Assembly: GCA_009781395.1 (NCBI GenBank)
Contig: WQYG01000010.1
Coordinates: 1-35,439 of the forward strand
Reading direction: 5' to 3'
From: Candidatus Bathycorpusculum sp.
GTDB taxonomy: Archaea; Thermoproteota; Bathyarchaeia; Bathyarchaeales; Bathycorpusculaceae
Length of the DNA: 35,439 nt
This document shows, piece by piece, positions 1 through 8,345 of the stretch. The notes beneath the pieces were generated by a model that was given only the letters and a program-made list of their open reading frames with translations, was not told the origin of the DNA and made no database searches. A program made the position numbers and the translations under genes. The first letter of the stretch is position 1; every line of letters starts with the position of its first letter.

Positions 1-75
1 TATATTGTCTAGTAAGATACTAGATTTCAATACATATATATTTGTCTTTTTTGTTTAAAGAACAGGCCTGAGTAG

Positions 76-324
76 TTAAACACTACACAAAATACCAACT
101 AAATTTTCATGCGTTTGACGTGGGTCTTTAATTTTAAGCTGTGTTTGGTCAATCTCGCTAACGCCTATTATTTCTTGTGATTTGTTCACGCCGATGAAAA
201 TTTGACCGCCGTTGGCGTTTAAAAAAGCTACAATTTCACGCTCGAACTTGAATTTGTTATCGCCTTTATTCTCGTCCAGCACGCTTTTGTATTCGATTCT
301 ATCGTTTTCGGGTTCAAATTTCAT
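76..324 (-). pseudogene. Fragment of an AlbA_2/Schlafen-type putative DNA-binding domain protein (truncated)
   Basis: Translation MKFEPENDRIEYKSVLDENK...FEREIVAFLNANGGQIFIGVNKSQEIIGVSEIDQTQLKIKD matches the N-terminal AlbA_2 pattern (E.K..L...FE+E+VAFLN..GG.I.IGV...G.I.GV); family similarity is lost after KIKD and the ORF ends at 82 aa. Confidence 0.55.
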
Positions 325-442
325 AATTTATCTCCGTTCGTGATTTATCTACAAGCTCACTCGCGCGACTATACCTTTGGTTATTGAGAATATATTATCG
401 ATTTTATTATACTTTGTCAAGAGAGTTTTTTTTGCGAAAGCA

Positions 443-464
443 TTTTTGTTTTTGAAAACAAAAA
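443..464. terminator. Perfect 10-bp inverted repeat (TTTTTGTTTT-TG-AAAACAAAAA), possible terminator or structural hairpin
   Basis: Read directly from sequence, in intergenic AT-rich DNA. Confidence 0.3.
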
Positions 465-811
465 CTACCGCTTGAAAAATCACCTTTATACACACATTCC
501 TAAACGTATCGCAGGGGCGACGTTGTCAATACAGTCGCTTTTATAAAGCGCAAAAATAGTTGGTTAATGGGGTAAATGAAGGTGCAGATAGTTGAATTTG
601 GTCCGTCAGGGTGGGGTGTTAAGTATTGAGGGTGGTGGTTGATGTGAACGCAATTGTTTATAATGTCTGTTTTTTTTGGTTTATTCTTTGAGAAGGTGGG
701 TGATTTATTTTTTCTGCTTTTGTTTATTTTTTGTTTCAAACAGGGTGTATTTGCTAATATATATTAGGTAGTGTTTGTTTAAGCTTGTAGAATTTGCTGA
801 TGGTTATTTGT

Positions 812-2254
812 ATGTGTGTGTCTGTTAAGTCTCAGTTTGCTTTGCGCCGTTTTTGTGGTAGACGAGGTTTGTTGTTTGTTGTTTTGCTATTTGTAGTAAC
901 TCTAGTTTTTTCTTGTTTTACTTTTACTACGTTTAGTAGTGTTTCGCCTTTTGTGTCTGGGAATTCTGATAAAATTGTTAGTACTGAAACGGAGCTTAGA
1001 GAGGCAATTAACAACGCACCAACTAAAAAAACATACACCATAGCTTTGAATAATGATATTATCCTAACAGATTCTTCTCTTATCATTCCTACCAATAAAG
1101 ACATCATACTTACAAGCAACAAAGCAGAAGACTACTACAAACTAATAGGTGATATACATGTTGAATCAGGTCATCCTTTGGATTGGTCGCATATAGTACG
1201 TGTGAACACTATTACTGTTAATGACAAGGGCCTATTGACGCTTGATGGCATAGGTGTAACTTGTAAAGGTTCTTCTGACTATGCCATAACTGTTAATAAG
1301 AATGGTCAATTTATCATGCATAAAGGTTTAATTTCAAACCATTTTGCAGGTGTAGATAACATGGGTGTTTTTTTGATGTATGGTGGAGAGATTTCCGGTA
1401 ATATGGGTGGTGTGGTTAACAGTGGTGTGTTTAGACTGTTTGGGGGTAAAATTATCGACAATAAAATAGCTGACATGTCTGGTGGTAGTGGTGTGTCCAA
1501 TGAAGGCACTTTTGAAATGTTTGGAGGTGAAATTTCCTACAATATAGCAACATTTTGTGGTGGTGGAGTACGCAATGCCGGTAGTTTTACTTTATCTGGT
1601 GGTATAATTTCTGGTAATATGGCCTATCAAGGGGGTGGGGGTGTGTATAATCTTGGTGTTTTTATCATGAGGGAGGGTCTGATTTCAGACAACAATGTTA
1701 TAGTTAGGGGTGGTGGTATTGGTATGGGTGTTGGTGGTGGTGTAAACAATGGTGGTAGGTATGCTATTGGTAATTTTGAAATGTTTGGGGGTGAAATTTT
1801 TGGTAATACTGCTGAGAAGGGTGGGGGTGTGTATAATTTTTTTAACAGTACCGTTAGTCTGATGGGTAGTGGGGTGATTTCGGGTAATACCGCTGAATTG
1901 GGTGGTGGCGTATGTATGGATCATGATTTCACTATGTCAGGTGGAGAAATTTCGGGTAATACTGCTCAAGTTGGTAATGATGTGTATGTTGGCAATGGCG
2001 TTTTTAAGTTGACTGGTGGTAAAATTTCGGGTAATACATTTCCAAGTGATGATGATGTGTATGTTGGAAATGGTGTTTTTGAGCAAGTTGATGGCGAAAT
2101 TTCTGATGATGTGGGTGATGTGCTTATTTGTATGTGTATTGTTGCTGTTGTTGTAACTGTGGCTATTGTTGTCACAGGTCTATTTTTGTGTTTTAAAAAG
2201 AAAGAACAAAGAGGTAAAAATAATCGGTTAGTTAATGTGGAGTGCAGTGAGTAA
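812..2254 (+). CDS. Secreted/membrane-anchored Pmp-like right-handed beta-helix repeat protein
   Basis: ORF 794-2254; start moved to the ATG at 812 because paralogs begin M(x)2-4VKS. Hydrophobic N-terminus, many GGGVxNxGxFxMxGGEISGNTA repeats, C-terminal TM (VLICMCIVAVVVTVAIVVTGLFLCF) and KKK tail. Confidence 0.85.
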   Translation: MCVSVKSQFALRRFCGRRGLLFVVLLFVVTLVFSCFTFTTFSSVSPFVSGNSDKIVSTETELREAINNAPTKKTYTIALNNDIILTDSSLIIPTNKDIILTSNKAEDYYKLIGDIHVESGHPLDWSHIVRVNTITVNDKGLLTLDGIGVTCKGSSDYAITVNKNGQFIMHKGLISNHFAGVDNMGVFLMYGGEISGNMGGVVNSGVFRLFGGKIIDNKIADMSGGSGVSNEGTFEMFGGEISYNIATFCGGGVRNAGSFTLSGGIISGNMAYQGGGGVYNLGVFIMREGLISDNNVIVRGGGIGMGVGGGVNNGGRYAIGNFEMFGGEIFGNTAEKGGGVYNFFNSTVSLMGSGVISGNTAELGGGVCMDHDFTMSGGEISGNTAQVGNDVYVGNGVFKLTGGKISGNTFPSDDDVYVGNGVFEQVDGEISDDVGDVLICMCIVAVVVTVAIVVTGLFLCFKKKEQRGKNNRLVNVECSE

Positions 2255-2256
2255 AT

Positions 2257-3486
2257 ATGAATAATGTTGGTGTTGTTAGAGTCGTTAAATCTTTTGTTGC
2301 TGTATTTGTTATTGTTGTCTTGTTGTTGCAGGTTTTTTTGGTTTCTGCTACTGTGGGTCTAACTGAAGATTCTTGGGTAATCAAGAAGTCCATGCCTACG
2401 GGACGTATGGGTTGTGGAAGTGTAGCGGCTTCAAATGGAATGATATATGTGATTGGTGGCTATGCTGCTGGTCTTAGTGGTGGAAAGGATAATGAGATGT
2501 ATAATCCTACTACAGACACATGGACTACAAAGTCGTCGATGCCAACTCCTAGGGGAAGCTTTGGTATTGTTGCTTATCAAGGTAAAATTTACTGTATAGG
2601 TGGTGATGGTGGATCATTTGAAGATGGCATGGTTACGGGTGTAAATGAGGTTTATGATGTAGAAACAGATCGTTGGGAGACAAAAACGTCTATGCCTACT
2701 GGTAGGGGATATTTGTGTGCTAATTTGGTTAACGGTAAAATATATTTGATAGGTGGAAGTAAACCTGTAAATTGGCTTGATTTAACTCCGATTTCTAATG
2801 TTAATGAGGTTTATGATATTGCGTCTGATACTTGGAGTAGTAAAACTCCGCCTCCAGTTGCAGTGGGTAGTTGTATATCAGCTGTGGTGGATAACAAAAT
2901 ATATGTGATATCTCAAGTTAGTCAAAATAGTATGTTAACTTTGATTTATGATACTGAGGCTGATTTGTGGAGTTATGGTGCACCCTGTCCTTTTCCAATG
3001 TTTAGTGCGGGAATTGGTGTAACTACAGGGGTGAGGGCGCCTGTTAGACTTTATGTTATAGGGGGTAATCCCACATTTGATAGGGTTCAAGTTTATGATC
3101 CAAAAGTTGATGCTTGGACATGGAGTGCTTTAATGCCCACAGGACGCTATGCGTTAAGCGTTGCTGTTAGCGATGATGTTTTATATGCTTTTGGCGGTTC
3201 AGGCGCTGCTGCCAATAATGAGGCATATTTTCCATTGGGGTATAAAGCAGCAGATTTGCCGTCTAGTTCACCAGTTAATTCTCCGCCACACACCGACAGT
3301 GCAGACTCTGAACAAAACCGTGATTTGCCGTCTAATTTGCCGTCTAATTCTCCATCGATGCCTGAGCCTAACTCTTGGCAAATGAGCAATATTTTAGTTA
3401 CCCTAACAGTTGTTGCTATCCTAACCGCCGGGGCGACAATAGGCATTGCACTGGTGTTAAAAACTAAAACAAAAAGAAAAACTTGA
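2257..3486 (+). CDS. Kelch-repeat beta-propeller surface protein with signal peptide and C-terminal TM anchor
   Basis: Repeated kelch units (MPTGRMGCGSVAASNGMIYVIGGY; MPTPRGSFGIVAYQGKIYCIGGD; MPTGRGYLCANLVNGKIYLIGGS), Pro/Ser-rich linker then TM; 2 nt after the preceding stop. Confidence 0.85.
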   Translation: MNNVGVVRVVKSFVAVFVIVVLLLQVFLVSATVGLTEDSWVIKKSMPTGRMGCGSVAASNGMIYVIGGYAAGLSGGKDNEMYNPTTDTWTTKSSMPTPRGSFGIVAYQGKIYCIGGDGGSFEDGMVTGVNEVYDVETDRWETKTSMPTGRGYLCANLVNGKIYLIGGSKPVNWLDLTPISNVNEVYDIASDTWSSKTPPPVAVGSCISAVVDNKIYVISQVSQNSMLTLIYDTEADLWSYGAPCPFPMFSAGIGVTTGVRAPVRLYVIGGNPTFDRVQVYDPKVDAWTWSALMPTGRYALSVAVSDDVLYAFGGSGAAANNEAYFPLGYKAADLPSSSPVNSPPHTDSADSEQNRDLPSNLPSNSPSMPEPNSWQMSNILVTLTVVAILTAGATIGIALVLKTKTKRKT

Positions 3487-3697
3487 TCTACAGTTATTTC
3501 TCTATTCCAAAAAGAAGAAAAGCACGCAGCACAGAAATTGCACCTTTTTCATTACGCAATAATAACTCACAATGACCTCTACACGTCTCTATTTCTATTT
3601 TATACCATATTTTAATTCATTACTTTTATCCATAACATGCATAACTAAACCAAACCAAACAACAAATTCTACACATTTTACAGAATTTTACTCTATG

Positions 3698-4057
3698 CTA
3701 CTTTGATATGCTATTTTTTTTTGGGTTAGAGGGTATGTTTTCTAAGAATGTTCCAAGTTCTGTTTGAGCTTTTCTGTATTGTGCTGCCAAGTTTTTGCCA
3801 TAAGGGGTTACTTCTGAGAACCCTCCCCCTTTTGCACCACCCCGAACCCGTATAGTTAGTGGTTCACCTAAACGTTTCTCTGCAAGGGTAATTCGATGCA
3901 ACGCATACCGATAAGACATGTTGAGATGTTTTGCCGCTTCCAAAATTGAATGATACTTATCAATACTCTCAATTAACTCTGCAAGACCATCCCCAAACAC
4001 TGACTCACCTTTACCATTTACCATCCAAAGCTTAACACGGTAACTTAAAGAATCCAT
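3698..4057 (-). CDS. ModE-like winged-HTH transcriptional regulator (N-terminal LysR-type HTH only, no molybdate-binding domain)
   Basis: 119 aa; SVFGDGLAELIESIDKYHSILEAAKHLNMSYRYALHRITLAEKRLGEPLTIRVRGGAKGGGFSEVTPYGKNL is typical of the ModE N-terminal domain. Confidence 0.8.
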   Translation of the reverse strand: MDSLSYRVKLWMVNGKGESVFGDGLAELIESIDKYHSILEAAKHLNMSYRYALHRITLAEKRLGEPLTIRVRGGAKGGGFSEVTPYGKNLAAQYRKAQTELGTFLENIPSNPKKNSISK

Positions 4058-4192
4058 CTAAACACCTTCTCTATTATTGTAGTGTTCAAACTTAAGCTTT
4101 ATCATACTCTAAATAGTTGCATAACTTTAGTGTTAGACAAGAACTATACGTACTACTCAGCAGGACTTCCCATATACCTGCGTTTTCATAAT

Positions 4193-4203
4193 GCGATAAT
4201 CGC
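4193..4203. promoter_or_regulatory. Inverted repeat GCGAT-A-ATCGC between the ModE-like gene and nfnA; candidate operator
   Basis: Perfect 5-bp arms, flanked by further TGCG/CGCG motifs in a divergent intergenic region. Confidence 0.3.
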
Positions 4204-4370
4204 GTATATGCGTTTATTTTTTCTTTTTCTTGCTCCACTATCACATTTTCCCAGACAAGCCCTGCACACGGCGGCTCACAAGAGAACTTAACACTATGTG
4301 CCTGTTGAGCAGTAACCTATATACACTTAATTCATCACTCATAGTGATATTTGACGTGGAGCTGATACCG

Positions 4371-5255
4371 ATGATGATGTTTGAGAACAAAGAACAACCT
4401 CCTTTGGAACTTTTTACGATTGTTCAAAAAGAAAAGTTAAACGCTACAACAACTAAACTTGTCATTTATGCCCCTGATATTGCAGCAAAAGTCCAAGCAG
4501 GACAATTTTTAATAATTAAAAACCATGAAACCAGTGAAAGATTCCCCTTAACCTTTTCTGACTGGAATAAAAAAGATGGTACAATAACTATTTTCTTTCG
4601 AGAAACTGGTTTTTCAACAATTGACCTTGGTCAACTAGAGGTGGGGGATAAAATTCAAAATATAGCTGGTCCCTTAGGTAATCCAAGTGAAATTCACAAG
4701 TATGGTACAGCTGTTATGGTTTGTGGTGGTTTAGGTACTGCTGCGGCTTATCCTATAGCTAGAGCCTTAAAAGAGGCTGGTAATAAAGTAATTACTCTTT
4801 TAGGTGCAAGAGATGAAACTTTTTTTATTCTTGAAAAAGAAATGGCAACTGTTTCAACTGAAGTTCTGTATTCAACAGATGATGGGTCAAAGGGTAAAAA
4901 AGGTAATGTAACTGAACTTTTAAAAGAGTTAATTGTTGATAAAAAAGAACAAATTGATATTGTGTTTGTAATTGGTCCATCTGTTATGATGATGGTTACC
5001 TCAGAGGTTACCCGACCCTTTGGTATTAAAACAATATCTAGTTTAAACGCTATTATGGTTGATGGTATGGGTATGTGTGGTGCCTGCCGAGTAACTGTTG
5101 ATGGGCAAACAAAGTTTGCCTGTGTTGATGGTCCAGAGTTTGATGCTCATAAAGCAGATTTTAAAGAGTTAATGCAACGTTTAAAAAGCTATATTTCAGA
5201 AGAACAACAAGCTCTTCACGGCGAAGGAGGAAATTGTCAATGTCACAATCAGTGA
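4371..5255 (+). CDS. nfnA: NfnA/SudB-like FAD/NAD- and FeS-binding subunit (ferredoxin-NADP+ reductase/sulfide dehydrogenase subunit)
   Basis: ORF 4230-5255; family similarity begins near MMMFENKEQPPLELFTIVQKEKL. FAD-binding RFPLTFSDW, NAD-binding VCGGLGTAAAYPIARALKEAGNKV, C-terminal [2Fe-2S] DGMGMCGACRVTVDG...FACVDGPEFD. Confidence 0.85.
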   Translation: MMMFENKEQPPLELFTIVQKEKLNATTTKLVIYAPDIAAKVQAGQFLIIKNHETSERFPLTFSDWNKKDGTITIFFRETGFSTIDLGQLEVGDKIQNIAGPLGNPSEIHKYGTAVMVCGGLGTAAAYPIARALKEAGNKVITLLGARDETFFILEKEMATVSTEVLYSTDDGSKGKKGNVTELLKELIVDKKEQIDIVFVIGPSVMMMVTSEVTRPFGIKTISSLNAIMVDGMGMCGACRVTVDGQTKFACVDGPEFDAHKADFKELMQRLKSYISEEQQALHGEGGNCQCHNQ

Positions 5256-6676
5256 ACAAAAACCATCAGGATAAAACTTTTTTCAAAGTTGTTGACGCAC
5301 CCAAACAAGAACCTCATGTTCGGATTAATAATTTTAAAGAAGTAGTGTTAGGTTACACTGAGGAACATGCCCTTGTTGAAGCCTCAAAATGTTTACATTG
5401 CTTAAATGCTCAATGTGTCAAAGGCTGCCCCGTTGGTATTGACATTCCTGAATTCATTAAACACCTCTATCACAAAGACTATGATGCTGCCATTGCAATA
5501 ATTAAAGAGAAAAACAGTTTACCTGCTATTTGTGGACGCGTTTGTCCCCAAGAAGAACAATGCCAAAAATTCTGCATTCTTGGCCAGAAAGATGCCCCTG
5601 TATCTATTGGACGACTTGAACGCTACGTGGCAGATATTGAACAAGAAAAAGGCATAAAAATACCTCAAATAGCCCCCCCTAACGGCAAAAAAGTTGCCGT
5701 GATTGGCGCCGGACCAGCCGGATTAACAGTTGCAGCAGACCTTGCAAAACTTGGCTATTTTGTTGAACTTTTTGAAGCCCTACACACTGAAGGCGGCGTT
5801 CTAGTGTATGGAATTCCAGAATTCAGATTACCAAAAAGCATCGTAAAAGCCGAAGTAGACTACATTGAAAAACTCGGCGTAAAACTCACCCCTAACACAC
5901 TAATCGGCAGACTCTTTACAATTGACGAACTATTATCCAAAAAAGGATTTGAAGCAGTTTTCATAGGCACAGGCGCAGGACTTCCAAAATTCCTAAACAT
6001 ACCAGGCGAAAACCTTAACGGAGTCTATAGCGCAAACGAATTTCTCATCCGCGTTAACCTTATGAAAGCCTACAATTTCCCAAAATACAAAACACCCCTA
6101 GGTATAGGCAAAAAAGTCGTAGTCATAGGCGGAGGCAACGTAGCTTTAGACTCTGCCCGATCAGCCAAACGCTTAGGCACAGAAAAAGTATACATACTCT
6201 ACCGTAGAGATAAAAACGAAATGCCTGCACGCGAAGAAGAAATTCTAAATGCCGAAGAAGAAGACATAGAATTCAAATTCCTAGCAGCCCCAACAAAAAT
6301 CATAGGCGACGAACAAGGTCACGTAAAAGCCTTAGAATACATAAACATGGAACTTAGCCAACCCGACACCTCTGGCCGCCGCAAACCCATACCCATAAAA
6401 AACTCTGAAACAACAATGGATGTTGACACCGTAATAATTGCAATCGGACGTACCCCTAACCCAATCATACAAAGCACCACAAAAGGCCTTGAAACAACTA
6501 CAGGCGGCATCATCGTAATTGACAAAAAAACCGGCCAAACCAGCCTAAATGCTGTCTACGCAGGCGGCGACATAGCAACAGGCGAAGCCACAGTCATCAG
6601 CGCCATGGCATCAGGCAAAATCGCCGCACAAAACATCCACCAATACCTAACAAACAACAGCAACAACACACCATAA
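5240..6676 (+). CDS. nfnB: NfnB/GltD-like NADPH-dependent glutamate synthase small-subunit family protein
   Basis: SKCLHCLNAQCVKGCPVGIDIPEFIK and CGRVCPQEEQCQKFC FeS motifs; FAD GAGPAGLTVAADLAKLGY; NADPH VVIGGGNVALDSARSAKRLG; GGAGG RBS before ATG at 5240; overlaps nfnA by 16 nt. Confidence 0.9.
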   Translation: MSQSVNKNHQDKTFFKVVDAPKQEPHVRINNFKEVVLGYTEEHALVEASKCLHCLNAQCVKGCPVGIDIPEFIKHLYHKDYDAAIAIIKEKNSLPAICGRVCPQEEQCQKFCILGQKDAPVSIGRLERYVADIEQEKGIKIPQIAPPNGKKVAVIGAGPAGLTVAADLAKLGYFVELFEALHTEGGVLVYGIPEFRLPKSIVKAEVDYIEKLGVKLTPNTLIGRLFTIDELLSKKGFEAVFIGTGAGLPKFLNIPGENLNGVYSANEFLIRVNLMKAYNFPKYKTPLGIGKKVVVIGGGNVALDSARSAKRLGTEKVYILYRRDKNEMPAREEEILNAEEEDIEFKFLAAPTKIIGDEQGHVKALEYINMELSQPDTSGRRKPIPIKNSETTMDVDTVIIAIGRTPNPIIQSTTKGLETTTGGIIVIDKKTGQTSLNAVYAGGDIATGEATVISAMASGKIAAQNIHQYLTNNSNNTP

Positions 6677-6806
6677 ACAAACTCTCCACTTTTACACTGT
6701 TTCTCTTTTCCTTCTCTACGTTCTTCAATATATTTACAAAAAATACTGGGGTTATATGAAAAAATTAATTTATTTGTAGTGTTATTTCTGCTGGTGTGGT
6801 GAAAAC

Positions 6807-7459
6807 TTGGATTATTCTGTTGTATTTGAAAAATGTGGTGTTGTTGCTGATCCTGAGCGGGCTGTTAAAATGAGTGCGTATGTGCGTAATTTGTTTCCAT
6901 TTTTAGGCCTGCCCGCCTCAAGGCGTAGAGGGCTTTCAAAAGAATTTTTGTGTCTTGCAAGGAAGCAACGTGTGATAAATTGGAATTTTGTAAATATGTG
7001 TTGGGAAAAAGAGTGTGAGTTTCAATATTTGGCGTAGATTATTTGATGGTGTTTGCAAAGTTGTTAACGTCTGATGATGTTTTGCGTTTAAAGCATCTTC
7101 TGTTACATAATCGTGGTGGGGTGTGATTGATTGTTTAGATGAAATTGTGGGTGGGGTTGCTTTGAATTTTTTTAAAGTTGATGCGGTTTTGTTTGAGTGA
7201 GTGTACGTGAGAATTTTTGTTTGCGTCGTATTGCTATTGATCTTCAGTTGCTTCGTAAAGGTAGGTTGGTGTGGTGTTGTTGGAGCCGATAATTGTTAAT
7301 AGTTTGGGGTGGAGCGAGTTTTTTGTAAATAAAGTGATCGATTGGTTGGAGTTTATGTGTGTTTAGTAAAACGGGCCTGAGTGGGTGCGTAATTTTTTGG
7401 TAAAGTATAAGAGTAGGTTGGCTTTGCTTTCCATAAGAGAGGCAAGTAAATGTCTTTGA
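6807..7459 (+). pseudogene. Decayed AlkD-like DNA alkylation repair (HEAT-like) protein
   Basis: Frame-hopping translation: DYSVVFEKCGVVADPERAVKMSAYVRNLFPFLGLPASRRRGLSKEFL...NWNFVNMCWEKECEFQYLA / DYLMVFAKLLTSDDVLRLKHLLLHN / WWGVIDCLDEIVGGVALNFFKVDAVLFE / ENFCLRRIAIDLQLLRKGR / LEPIIVNSLGWSEFFVNKVIDWLEF / NGPEWVRNFLVKYKSRLALLSIREASKCL*; several frameshifts and in-frame stops. Confidence 0.85.
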
Positions 7460-7469
7460 GGCGATTGGT

Positions 7470-8207
7470 ATGTCTTTAAGTGAAGTGATTTATAAAAGAA
7501 AGTCTGTTCGAAAGTATCAATCTGATGTTTTAGATGAAGCAATTTTGCAGGATGTTCAAAACTTTTTTGCAAAAATCAAACCGCTTTATTGTGATGTTGT
7601 AGTAAATTTTAACATTGTTGATAAGGCAAGTGTGAAAGGGATAGCTTCGCTTTTTTCTCCTCACTATATTCTTGCTCTAAGTGAAAACAAAAAAGGCTAC
7701 TTGGTTAATGTTGGATTTATGTTGCAACAGGTGGATTTGTATTTGTCAAGTATTGGTTTGGGCGGGTGCTGGCTTGGAATAGTGCGTCCTAAGGAAAGAT
7801 TAACCGGTGCTGATGATAATCTAAAGTTTGTTATTGCTTTGGGGTTTGGAAAACCTGCTGGAAGTCTTTATCGTGAAATTGCTGATTTTAAACGTAAGTC
7901 TTTAGGTGAACTTTCTGATATCTCTGATAGTCGTCTTGAGGTTGCGCGGCTTGCTCCTTCTGCTATGAATTTGCAAAATTATTATTTTGTAACGGAAGGG
8001 AACACGATTCATGTTTATTGTGCAAAAGCCGGGGTGTTGACCATAAAACGTTTTGCGGAAATGCGTGAAATTGATGTTGGAATTGCTTTGGCACATCTAT
8101 ATGTTGCTAATAATGAGTGTTTCAAGTTTTTTGAGGTGCCAAATCCAAAGGAACTAAAAGGATATTTCTATGTGGGCAGTGTAGAGCTTAAAAACATGGG
8201 AAAATGA
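7470..8207 (+). CDS. Nitroreductase-family protein (putative TM-nitroreductase type)
   Basis: MSLSEVIYKRKSVRKYQSDVLDE N-terminus, GGCWLGIV..., RLAPSAMNLQNYYFV, DVGIALAHLYVA motifs. Confidence 0.75.
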   Translation: MSLSEVIYKRKSVRKYQSDVLDEAILQDVQNFFAKIKPLYCDVVVNFNIVDKASVKGIASLFSPHYILALSENKKGYLVNVGFMLQQVDLYLSSIGLGGCWLGIVRPKERLTGADDNLKFVIALGFGKPAGSLYREIADFKRKSLGELSDISDSRLEVARLAPSAMNLQNYYFVTEGNTIHVYCAKAGVLTIKRFAEMREIDVGIALAHLYVANNECFKFFEVPNPKELKGYFYVGSVELKNMGK

Positions 8208-8246
8208 CACTTTGTTGTCATTTAGCCTTTTTTAAGGCTGTTTTTG
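8203..8246 (+). terminator. Two successive hairpins (AATGACA...TGTCATT; AGCCTT-TTTT-AAGGCT) followed by T-rich DNA
   Basis: Inverted repeats at the end of the nitroreductase ORF. Confidence 0.45.
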
Positions 8247-8277
8247 TTACTGTGTTTTACTGTGCCATGTAACAACG

Positions 8278-8285
8278 TATATAAG
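8278..8285 (+). promoter_or_regulatory. Archaeal TATA-box-like element (TATATAAG)
   Basis: TATATAAG about 60 nt upstream of the 8346 ATG. Confidence 0.4.
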
Positions 8286-8345
8286 TAATAATTCCCATAA
8301 GGTTATAAAAAAAATGTATTGTAATATGATTATCGAGGTACCTAC

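Noticed and set aside
500-739. 79-aa minus-strand ORF
   Set aside because: Low-complexity, no recognisable domain, no convincing RBS; treated as non-coding.
4082-4291. 69-aa ORF upstream of nfnA, and the 4230-4370 N-terminal extension of nfnA
   Set aside because: NfnA family similarity begins near 4371; the upstream DNA looks like an intergenic regulatory region.
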